From: Apiospora phragmitis
Taxonomy: Eukaryota; Ascomycota; Sordariomycetes; Amphisphaeriales; Apiosporaceae
Assembly: GCA_038363925.1 (NCBI GenBank)
Contig: JAQQWL010000005.1
Coordinates: 1,984,001 to 2,048,000 of the forward strand
Length of the DNA: 64,000 nucleotides
Direction: 5' to 3'
Shown one piece after another: positions 11,994 to 21,738 of the stretch. Positions within the stretch are counted from its first letter, which is position 1. Every line of letters starts with the position of its first letter. Made by a program: the position numbers and the translations under genes. The notes under the pieces were generated by a model. That model saw nothing but the letters and a program-made list of their open reading frames with translations, was not told where the DNA came from and ran no database searches.

Positions 11994-13770
11994 ATGGGGT
12001 CGCTGGGCGGTTTGTCTCCGGGGGGAGCATTGCGGTAGGTTTCCAGGCGCTCGCCTCCCGCTCAAGACAAGAACTATAGCATCTAACCCGCATCTCTGCG
12101 CCCTACAGATTGGTGTCATAGTCGGCCTGCTCTCGACGAGTGTCCAGTCGCTCGGGCTGACCCTGCAGCGCAAGTCACACATCCTCGAGGACGAGAAGGG
12201 ACCGCATGATGTTCGCCGACCGCCGCACCGGAGGCGCCGATGGCAGCTGGGCATGGGCATGTTCGTCATCTCCAATATCCTAGGAAGTAGCATTCAGATA
12301 TCGACGTTGCCACTCCCCGTATTATCGACGTTACAAGCAGCCGGTCTCGTCTTTAACTCGATATGCGCCACGATAATCTTGAGCGAACCCTTCACGAGAT
12401 GGAGTCTGTGGGGTACTTTGCTGGTTTCTGGGGGCGCCGTGCTGATAGGGATCTTTGGCGCTATCCCCTTCCCGGCACATAGTCTGAAAGAGTTGGTGGC
12501 TCTCATGGGTCGGTGGCAGTTTATACTCTGGATGGCGTTTCAGCTCGTGATGGTCGTCTCTATTGCTGTTGCTGTTGATGGCATCAGCTACTTGACCAGC
12601 CTGTCGCAAAACGCACGGTTCCGATTTGCGCGAGGACTCGCGTACGGATGTATAAGTGGCATCCTATCTGCTCATTCGCTACTTTTCGCAAAGTCGGCTG
12701 TCGAACTCATCCTACGAACTATATCGGACGGCGACAACCAGTTTGTATACTGGCAGTCTTGGATGATTGTGCTGGGTCTAATCACCCTGGCCCTGAGCCA
12801 GCTGTACTACCTGCATCGAGGTTTAAAGCTTATTTCAACCTCGGTTTTATATCCCTTTGTCTTTTGCATTTACAACATCATCGCTATCCTAGACGGTCTT
12901 ATTTACTTCGACCAAACCAGCCTTATCACACCTCTGCAAGGCGGTCTTATCACTCTCGGCACTGCCATCCTACTCTCGGGGGTGCTCGCACTCTCCTGGC
13001 GTCTCAGCGACGAGCAACACTCGCCTGCTGGTGTCGGACAAAGTACTTTAGCACCTGGGCTGGGCCTTGTCGAAGACACAGAAGGCGAAGAGGAATCCCT
13101 TCTTGATTCCGATACCTTCAGTGGCGACGAGAACGAAGCGGTTCCCGCCACCTACAACACCTTTGGCCCAGCAGTGGCGGCGGAGACAACACCGTTGACC
13201 ACCGGCCTTGGGCCCAAAGCACGTTGGACTAACCGTGCTGACATCTGGGATGAGCTCGAAGATCAGGGAGCGTACCCAAGCTCACCAAGGAGTGCGCGGC
13301 GCTCCGTGACATTACCGGCTGGCGCGGACGAAACCACATCGTTGCTCGGCGATGGCGGCGCTAGTAGTAGGCATGTTTCCAACACTTCGGCGGGCTCTTT
13401 CTCGAGTGCTGATCCGTCGGGCTTGGAGGCCGGGCTCACCCAAAGGCGGGCATTCAAGCGGAGGCGGAGGTCTACGGGGTTCCCCGGCTTCAACGCTCGG
13501 CGGCGCGGCCGTAGTAAGAGCACCGCCAACGTGCAGGAAGCGCTGGGCGGGATCTGGAAACTGAAATGGTTCAAGGGTCGCCCGAGGGCTGCTAGTAGTC
13601 AAGGTGCTATAGAGCATGCCGAGTCAGCTGCGGGCAACAACGACGACCATCGACGACCGCCGCTCGCGGTTGTGTATAAAGATGACGAGGAAGCGGTGGT
13701 CGGGAGTGCGACGACACAGCAACCAAGTATACAGAGCGGTAGCATAGACCCAGCCGGTCCTAGCAGGTAG
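11994..13770 (+). CDS. NIPA-family Mg2+ transporter (apparent -1 frameshift in exon 1)
   Basis: Membrane Mg2+ transporter of the NIPA/DUF803 family. Exon 1 (11994-12034) encodes MGSLGGLSPGG. A 74-bp intron (GTAGGT...CTACAG, with a CTAAC branch site) precedes exon 2 (12109-13770). Exon 2 opens at IGVIVGLLSTSVQSLGLTLQ, the first membrane helix, followed by RKSHILEDEKG and further helices (e.g. GMFVISNILGSSIQI, WSLWGTLLVSGGAVLIGIFG, STSVLYPFVFCIYNIIAIL). After about residue 330 comes a long hydrophilic tail with a basic patch (FKRRRRS, NARRRGRSK), common in fungal members. Exon 1 is 41 nt long and leaves the frame one base short. I tested nearby donor and acceptor choices and none restores it without losing helix 1. 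One extra G in the run at 12020-12027 would give a product of about 567 residues. Confidence 0.85.
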
Positions 13771-14950
13771 CTTCGATTCGTATAGTTCCCAGGCAGGGTT
13801 TGGATTAGGGCCGGGCGGAGCATTCAGGGGTACAATACACAATTATTGGGTTACATAAGAAAGCAGCGCCGGAGCTGAATGGAGAAGAATCCATCATATT
13901 CCTTTCATATAGCGTTTATTGATACCGCATAAATCTATACATCTTCACGCGGCTTGTGGTCATGGACGAGGGGCTGGATGCCTGTTGGAGAAGTTCATTC
14001 TTCACTGAACTGTAGTATTGTTGAAGAATGCAACTTATATATATGATGCAGCAAGGGTCATCTGAAATTTCTATAGGCGGGTGGAGTTTGGTGAATGGCT
14101 TCTTATCTCCTACCTCCATCCGTCTTCCGAATGCAAGACATGAATCGCCATGCAGTATCTTCTCGTCTCCATTTTCTTCCTACTGCTGAGGATCCTATCC
14201 AACTGCCCCCAGCGAGCCACCACCCAGTCAGGACCCGCGGAAGCCCAAGCTGTTTTAAGCTGCATATGCCGTGTACGTGTAACACCTGCATCAACTTTGC
14301 TGAAAGCGCGTTCCGCCGTCTTAGTCGTTTGCAGTCCTGTTGACCTGGGTGGTTTCTAGTTCTGGCCTATCTTCGAGAGACGAACCGAGGGGCTCGAAGA
14401 GATCAAAGCACTGCTGGAAAGAGTCATCGGTCTACCAGTAAGTAGTTAGGTCAACTTACAAAAGAAAGGCAGCATTGATCGTACACATTACTGATTGGTA
14501 TTGCGTTACCAAGTAAGAGGATGCAATTGAGATGAAGTGCTGGAACAAAGTAGAGTATTCGACAGGAAATAAAAGAAAGGAAAAGAAAGGGGGGTGCACC
14601 GTTGGCCACGGAGCAGCTAGCAGTTGGTATGCAGAGCGGATATAGCCAGCACAGCCCTTGCATATGAAATATAAGACATAACCATCATCGTATCCCAGAA
14701 TTACTTGCCCCCGTCCGCTCTTCGGGGATCAATAAGGTCTTTAGATAGCAGCACGGTGATACGTTTCCAGAGACCACTCAGTTACGTCTGACACGGGTAT
14801 CCTCGGCTTGGCGTCAAGGTAGTATTTTATAGGCCTGCAAATGCTGTAGTGTGTTGACACTGGTTTATGTTGTGAAACATGGTTTGGCCTGGGCAAAAGA
14901 TGTGGTGGTATTTTGTTTGCAGCATTGTAGTTCCTCACCAGTTTACATCA
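13771..14950. other. Intergenic, no gene seen
   Basis: 1.2 kb downstream of the NIPA gene and of the 3' end of the dehydrogenase relic. ORFs are under 83 codons and unconvincing. No RNA gene or repeat was recognised. Confidence 0.6.
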
Positions 14951-15458
14951 TTATATCATTCCCTGCGCTTTCATCGCCTCGATGAGCGCATCCATATCCC
15001 CGACGTTCACGACATGCTCCCAGCTGTCCGCGTCCTGCCGGTTCAGCCGCCAGTGCTGCTCGGCGCACCGCTTGGGCGCCATCACCTCGTCGTCCTCCCG
15101 GACGAATCCGTTGATGTCCAGGCGCGCGACGCGCACGCCCTTGGGCTCGTACATCTGCTCCAGCGACTTCAACAAGTTGGTCTGCGCCGCCTTCTGCATC
15201 GACAGACTGAAGATTGGCGGCAGAGGGCTATAGTTGATGCCGCTGCCGCTCAGTAAGAAACTCGGGCGTCGACGACTGTCTCCCTTTCCTTCTTCTTCTT
15301 CTTCTTCTTCTCCTCCTCCTCCTCTCTGTGAAGGAGAAGAAGAAGCCAACTCGACCAGATAGGGCATGGCCCAGACGGAGGGACGCCGTGGCGACGCCGA
15401 TGCCAGGCCCGGAGCCGATGAGGACGAGGAGTCGTCTCTCAGAGGTAGAAGAAGCCAT
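14951..15458 (-). pseudogene. Short-chain dehydrogenase/reductase relic with internal deletion
   Basis: The first 27 residues (MASSTSERR then LLVLIGSGPGIGVATASL) are the first strand, glycine loop (GxxxGIG type) and helix of an NAD(P)-binding SDR. In a different frame, from about 15280 down to 14951, the sequence resumes at RPSFLLSGSGINYSPLPPIF, then SLSMQKAAQTNLLKSLEQ and a typical SDR C-terminus ending IEAMKAQGM. The intervening 120 or so residues (strands 2-5, including the Asn region) are missing. The gap of about 100 bp is filled by arginine- or glutamate-coding low-complexity sequence built on a CTT/CTC repeat (15289-15324). A gap that small cannot be an intron hiding the missing part. 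The usual catalytic Tyr of YxxxK is also not seen (FSLSMQK). It is most likely a dead gene; a rearranged assembly is the alternative. Confidence 0.7.
15289..15324. repeat. CTT/CTC trinucleotide tract
   Basis: Runs of TTC/CTT followed by TCC/CTC units. The tract sits at the junction between the two surviving pieces of the dehydrogenase relic and may mark the deletion point. Confidence 0.8.
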
Positions 15459-16751
15459 TGGTACTGGCGAAAAAAGGCTGGCAGGTATGGTTGACTGGAG
15501 AGCAGTCAGGTGGCAACTTGGTCAACTCCTAAGGAGCTATGAGGTGTTAATAGTTATTATATGATGAGACGCAAGAAAAGAAAGAAGGCCAGGGGCGTAG
15601 AGGGCCGAACCAGAGAGACTACTTGTACTAAAACCCTAACTACAAGACTTACCGGGAACACCGCTCTCGTAAGGCTGCGTCCATGTCTCCATATGATGAT
15701 GGGTTCGTCCCCCTGCCAGCACAGACCGATCCCATTGGGGGGACCTTATTGGAAACCGCTGCTCGAGCGAAAAAGCCAACTCACTCTTTGTTGATCTTTG
15801 GTTGGTGGTAGGCTGTTTGGCGTATACCCACTAACAACCAAAGCCAAGTCAGCACAGTAGGGTATACGTGTATGCAGAGCCCGTAAGTAAGGCTGGTCGA
15901 CTTCTCTCCTACACTCCTTTCACCCCATGAAGTCCAACGCTGGCGTGACTTGTACCGTATATTTCCCAATGAGCATGTTTAGGTACTTTCTTACAACTCT
16001 ACCTCCCCTTACGCCAATATGTTGGTGCTTACGGTGTATATGTACAGCTAATAAGGTAGCCGAGACCCCGTCGGCGGCTTAGCTTCTCAGCCGCGAAGAA
16101 AGAAAAGAGGGTTATCCTGGCATTGTTTTTGAGGTATAATATGTAATATATAGCGAAGTAATTACTACGTGCCTTTAATTATAAACAGATAAATAGATAG
16201 AATCCACCTACTACTATATTCTTTAATAAGGCGTATCTATACTAGACATATATATTTAATTAAATTATATATATAATGATTTTCGATATCTGGACCCTTC
16301 CGACTTTAGATACAAGATGGGGACTCGGTTACTACACAACTATCTTTTTACCAAAACTGGGAATTGCATCTTTTTCTAACATGCGCACGACAAGTTGGAC
16401 AAGAAGCCCTTATAAGTCTATTGCCCATAGAACCGCTCAAGCATGTTTAATAACGAATCAATTATGCATGGAAACAGTACTCATTCTTGTCATATTGTTA
16501 TATTTTGAAGCTGGGAGTCTTTGACTATCAGCGCATTGCCTGGTATTCGTAACTATTCGTACATCTATCCGACAGACCGTCGTTTTCTACACGGGAAACG
16601 TAGTGACGATCAGGTCTTCTGGGCATGATATATACAGGTCCCCAACTCTTTACCAGGGGTAGACGCATTTAGTGGCCTCGCCAAGGCCAGCCAGTCACTT
16701 GTGCTCAAGTGAAAACCAACAAATAGGAGAGTCATTGGATCAGTGGCGCCT
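15459..16751. other. Intergenic with an AT-rich patch
   Basis: 1.3 kb without a recognisable gene. About 16118-16290 is strongly A+T rich and rich in TA steps (ATATATATAA, TTTAATTAAATTAT), unlike the flanks. It could be a decayed, mutated repeat; no coding motif remains. An 82-codon ORF (16276-16524) covers part of it but is not protein-like. Confidence 0.5.
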
Positions 16752-18514
16752 TTACGCTCCCATCCACCATTTCCTCTTGTTAGTCGTATGCTGAGTCTTC
16801 ATCATGTTCATGCGGCGCAGCTTCTCGCGGCTACGAGGGTCGAGAAGGCCCGCGTGGCCGTCGTCCTGGAACCAGTGGTAGCCCTGCTCAACGCCGCGGC
16901 GGTCGGTACCATGCATCTTCACGCGCTGCAGGCTGCGGAGGCGCTTCATGCCGATCATGCAGACCCAGACCGAGAGGATGATGCTAACACCCGTGACGGC
17001 GCCGAAGCCCCAGTTAGTCTCCTCGATGAAGTTCTCCAGGTTCATTCCGTACAGGCCCGCGATGAAGGTGCCCATGGCCAGGCCAAGCGTACCAACGCTA
17101 AACTTCAACTCAAGAAGCATAAGAGCGTTTCGATTTGCGTCGAGGATGGCGCGAATACTAGGCTATTGTCAGCTTTCCGTGCTCTGGTATTGGAACTGGA
17201 TGGGATGGATTTCGACTCACATTTCTTCGGTGTTTCTGATGCCAGACACCAAATTGCCAGATTCTTGCACAATTTCGTCACAGAACTTATGATAGGACTC
17301 CAGTAGCAGCTCGACATCAGTGTGGTCGTCAGGCGCTCGGTAGACATCATGTGTCTTCTCAGTTAGGTACATGGCGGCAAGATCATCATCTGCCTCGAGA
17401 AGATCCTCGATGGCGTCCCGCACCAACTTGGCCTTCTGCTCAAAGGTAGTCACGCGCTTGGATAGAATAAGCAGAACGCGTAGTTTGTGGCGATCGATAT
17501 CATCTTCCAGGTCACTCAGGATGCGAATGACGGGATCGCGAACGGCCTCAAAGTCTGACTCAAGCTCCTGCGTTACGGACTGAAGCACAGCCTCTAGAGC
17601 GCGGAATTCGTAGGACAGACCTCCGGTGGCCGAAGGAGCCTTGTTGTGTAGCTTATGGTGTAGGTCGTACATGAATGCCGACTGGGGGTACGAGCTCTTG
17701 GAGCCGTATACATCAAATAGCAAGACTCGGTTGTGGGTAATAAGAACGCGGAGGTGGAGGAGGTTCAGGAGAATAGCCCTCTCCCGGACCAATATATGTG
17801 GGAGATTGGATGAATCGATCTTGCGCAGATCTCGTGGCAATAGTCCAAACTGCACTGAATATTAGCAACTACCCAAAGCTCCAGTGTAGATTTGATGTGT
17901 GGCGCGCTTTTGCTTACCCTTGCGACAAGTTCGCTTTTCTTGAACTCGCTATCTACCAAGACCGCATCGCCATTTTCATCTACCTCTGTGCAACGCAGCC
18001 GGGGCTCGAGGGCAGCCTTTGAGCTGAGTTGGCGGCGCTTGTTAAACATGGAATTGTTCTCCCCCTCGCCGTCAGTTTCTGGTATGTCCTCAGGCTTTAG
18101 TTTAGAAGCCGGCGACTTCCTTGGTTTGTTGTTGTTTCCCCATAACTTCTCTTGCCATGTCTGCTTGCAGGCGGTAGGGTCGGACTGTTGGTCTGTCGAG
18201 CCCCATCGCGCGCCAGTTTCTGTTGAGAAGAGGGTGGACTGTCTCAGTCGAGGGTTCGAAGAGGCGCGAGGAGTTCGTTTCTGCAGCAGTTGCTCAAGAT
18301 TGATCAGGCTCGAGTGCAAGCGAGGGTGCTCTTGTCCCAGAGATGCGCAACCGGTCCTTGAAGGCCTCAGCTGCTTTCTAGCTGCGCATAAGACGCCGGG
18401 CGAGTGAGGACCGAGCTGGCCATGGTTCTGGCTAAAGAAACTGAGGTTCTCTGTTTGCAAGCGGAGAAAGCGAAGCAATCCATGAGAAGGCACGGGCAAA
18501 CGAGCGGTTGCCAT
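16752..18514 (-). CDS. MRS2: Mitochondrial inner-membrane Mg2+ channel Mrs2
   Basis: CorA/Mrs2-type magnesium channel of the mitochondrial inner membrane. Three exons (17918-18514, 17221-17849, 16752-17157) with introns of 68 and 63 bp join KKSELVAR to FGLLPRDLRKIDSS and RNTEE to IRAILDANRN. Product 543 residues, no frame problem. The first 110 or so residues are Ser/Arg-rich and look like a mitochondrial targeting sequence plus spacer. The middle is the helical funnel domain. The end has two membrane helices with the diagnostic Gly-Met-Asn selectivity motif (AGLYGMNLENF), then a basic matrix tail. An in-frame ATG 23 codons upstream (18583) exists, but MATARLPVPSHGLLRF is the better presequence start. 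It lies 3 kb from a second, unrelated Mg2+ transporter gene (NIPA). Confidence 0.95.
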
Positions 18515-19235
18515 CTTGGATACTTGGGAGATGGACAAGTAGCTGTGATGCTGTTTGGCTATCGCATGGTTACAGCACAACAAAACTGACTGTCTTTGAT
18601 GTCGTTCAGCGCGTTGCTGGCATCTGAAGTTGGTTATGGCGTCACAGCAGGGTTACCTTCACTCAGAAAATTTCCAGAAAGTCACAGGCATAATTGTTTG
18701 CTACTAATCAAATCACACCCGCCTATCACTCACTGAATGACGGATAAGGCGAAGCGCTAATACCCACTCGTGACGCACGGCCATTTCCCGTTACATTGGC
18801 GCATCTTAGGTTACTTAGTGCCCATGAGAAGCTGAAAAAGGTTCAGTCAGGTGCTGGACGCTCGCTGGAGGATCCTTTTTTTAAGTTGACATCCGACGAT
18901 TTTCCGGCATGTAAGTCCTTGCAGTTCAACTTCAACAGACAAGGAGGGCTTCGAATGCAGATTATACGGGGTGAAAGGGCCGTGGTTCACTATAGAAGCC
19001 CCGCCTTATGATATCAGTCTTCCAGCACCTCTGAAAGTCAATCTACTTGACACCCAAACTCTGGTCAGTAGGCTGCGTAGTTCACGGAAATGTGGCGACT
19101 TTGTCTTAAACAAGGAAACCAGTTGGCCTCGACATTAGTTGGGGTTCATCCACAAGCCCTCGTCTGACCAAGGAAGGCGACATCCATCGACTTACTAAGG
19201 AAATATAAAAAAGAAAGGAAAACAAATAAGCCAGT
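18515..19235. other. Divergent intergenic region, MRS2 / F-box gene
   Basis: 0.7 kb holding both promoters. An A-rich stretch (about 19204-19229) precedes the ATG of the F-box-like gene. Nothing else seen. Confidence 0.6.
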
Positions 19236-20336
19236 ATGGAATTAACTCCTATCAGGATTCCGGGCAAGCGCCGCAAAAAGGGTGAACCAGCACCCTCCAA
19301 GAAGGCCAAAAAGAACGTAACCCGCCACCAGGCAATGAAGAAGCACAAGGCGAAACCCATCAAGCCCAAGGGCTCATATCTCGAGCGAGAACTTCCTCTC
19401 GAGATCCTCGAACGCATTTTCTGGGCCAGCGAGACCGCCAATCTTGCCAAGGCCAGTCCGCGGATAGGTTACATGCTCTCTGGGCCTGCCACACGACGAG
19501 CCACCGTCCTCAACGCCTTCGGTCCAACTTGGGATGTTTGGTTTGGATGCTTGGGGTCTGGCCCTGGAGTCAAGAGTTACCACGGCTGGCAAGAGGATTC
19601 CTCGCGCTTTGGCGGTAGTCCCGAATTTCAAGTGAGTGTGGACTTACCATCCTACACCTAGCAATTACCTTTGCTAACCACACCAAACTAGTCTGCTCTT
19701 CTGGAGTACTCATGGGTGGACGTTTCTTTCATCACAGAATGCTGGGACCTCTGGGTTAAGCGCCACGGAAGGGACCGGTTCTTTCAGCACGAGAAACTAT
19801 GGGGAAATTCGGATACGGCCAATAGGCTAGATGGCAGCGACCCCGACGGCCTTGAAGGGAGTCCACCGCTGTCGGGGATGGCCTACTTCCTGCACGACTA
19901 CGACTCCTTCGTGACCAAGTCAGCCCACAACATGACCTATCTCGGCGACCACACCAGCCTGATCGAGGTGCACTGCGACACGGAGATCCCCGAGAAGCTA
20001 CTGACGGGGCCCTGGGATGAGGCCGCCGTCAAGAAGCTCTTCTGGCTGGTCCGGGCGGGCGCCCGTCTCTCGGCGACCCAAACCTGGGAGGTGACGCTCG
20101 AGGGCTACCATGCGGCCTTGGCCGAAGAGACCGAGCCGCCCACGGGCCGCATCAACATCCCCGTCATCCGGCTGCTCCTCAAGCTCGGCGGGACCGATCA
20201 TTGGCCCAAAAACGTCCTGTCCAAGGAGCTGGGAGAGTTGTTCGAGCGGGCGGGTCGCGTGCCCGATGAAGCACGCCTGAACTATCAGGCGGTTTACTAT
20301 ATGATCGCCTCAAAGTGGAGTTCTGAGTCAGTGTGA
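19236..20336 (+). CDS. F-box-like protein of unknown target
   Basis: Two exons, 19236-19631 and 19692-20336, with a 60-bp intron (GTGAGT...ACTAG) that joins SPEFQ to SALLEYSW. About 346 residues. The first 45 residues are strongly basic (KRRKKG, KKAKKN, KKHKAK) and could be a nuclear signal. ELPLEILERIFWASETANLAKASPRIG matches the N-terminal half of the F-box pattern (LPxEILxxIF...), which binds Skp1 in SCF ubiquitin ligases. The rest, with tryptophan-rich stretches, resembles the variable substrate part of lineage-specific fungal F-box proteins but has no recognisable LRR or WD repeats. GC content rises in exon 2. No frame damage. That the gene is real is very likely; F-box identity is moderate. 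Confidence 0.72.
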
Positions 20337-20424
20337 CGCGCTGATAATGTTTGATCTATAACGGTCGATGATGGATGACGTCGCTTATTACGCGGGTCAA
20401 GCGGCGAGGTTGGCCAGTACGAGT

Positions 20425-20794
20425 TCATCTCCGTGCTGTTGAGAGACGTCTCTTCAGAACGCCTCGAGAATCATTGTCGGCCATACTTTGGTCAAGTTTC
20501 CAGAGTTCGCCGGTCTTGTCTGAGTTGACATTGGTGTTGAGATTAATGTTCTTGGCAAGGCTTTGCAGGGCGGCGCCAGGACCTTCCACACCCTTGAAGT
20601 AGCCCTCCCCTAGTCGCGGCGTCCAGTCTGCTCTTCCTTAGACTTGCTTCGCTGTGAGTTCTCGATCTTGGACTTCTCCTTCCCAAGCAAGTCCATGTCT
20701 CCGTACCCATCCTCCTGTCATGGCATACCAAGTAGGCAGCCTTGAGATAGCCTTCCATCAGTGCGGTTCCATTGTTTAGGTTGGCCGTATTCAT
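20425..20794 (-). CDS. Possible small protein with frame breaks, unknown function
   Basis: On the minus strand, protein-like text appears in successive frames: MNTANLNNGTALMEGYLKAA from 20794, then EDGYGDMDLLGKEKSKIEN, then, after one missing base near 20606-20612 (GACTAGGGGAG), GEGYFKGVEGPGAALQSLAK and onward to RRLSTARR with a stop at 20425. The first frame change (about 20725-20735) has no room for an ordinary intron. The combined peptide would be about 120 residues, hydrophilic, with no signal or known motif. It is convergent with the F-box gene, 88 bp away. It may be a real gene damaged by sequence errors, or a decayed gene. Confidence 0.35.
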
Positions 20795-21738
20795 CTCGCT
20801 GCGATGAATTATCCTGTTCTCCCTGTTCGGTGTCGATAGCCCCCAAGCAAAGAGACTTGATTGCACAGTGGACGTTTTACAGGAGCTATCTAGCTGCCAT
20901 GTCCCTGACGAGCAACACCACGACATAACGATAATTAGTACAAACCCAGCTATGGATTCCAGGAGAGGAATGGACCATGAACCTTGACTAGTGTAACGTT
21001 GGTTGACAATACATATACCCTTTCAGAGCGCGGTGTTGGGGTTTAGCATAAGCTTATAGCAAGAGACCAATGGTTCATTGCCGAAATCTAGATTAATTTT
21101 TCCCATACGCTATGGACAAACCACATACTATTATGTGCCTCCTCGCTTCGCTAAATGTCAATACGACGCGAGTCAAGAGAGAGATTATGTAAGCTAAGTA
21201 ATCTGTAAACATCTCCAGTGTGATGGATAGCAAGGACTAGGTAGAACTTATTTGCCTTCAGAGGTTAGATATGTCCTACTATACTTGGTTTGAAGGATAT
21301 CTCGCAAAGAAGTGAAGAGGGAAAATATGTGTCACCTTTGTACCAACACGGACAAACAGCCCACATAGCACGAAAGAGACGAGATTCCCCTAAAGTATGT
21401 CGTCCATGCCGATGAGAAAAAATAAACAGATAAGTATGTAGGCATGTGGTAGTTTTCCTTTTCCTTTTTATTGCTTTGTTATGTCTCTATCTCCTTAATG
21501 TTCTTCTAGTAAATAACGACCATGATGATTCTGTTCCCTGATAGATATCCGTATCATGTACCCCCAACACGCTCGCTACGATGAAAAACCCACAACAAAA
21601 AGAAGAAAGAACGTTCCGATTCATGACTCTGCGTAGACGAACATCCAGCACGCCCTAACCCTACAAGTACACACCGTGTATCGTTTCGTACGTGTATGTT
21701 GGAACATGGGTTTTCTATACATGTAGGTTGGCTACTAC
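20795..21738. other. Intergenic, no gene seen
   Basis: 0.9 kb, moderately AT-rich around 21060-21520. It contains the 3' flank of the large minus-strand gene. No RNA gene or repeat recognised. Confidence 0.6.

Noticed and set aside
16276..16524. 82-codon ORF at the AT-rich patch
   Set aside because: Begins in simple AT-rich sequence; composition unlike local genes.
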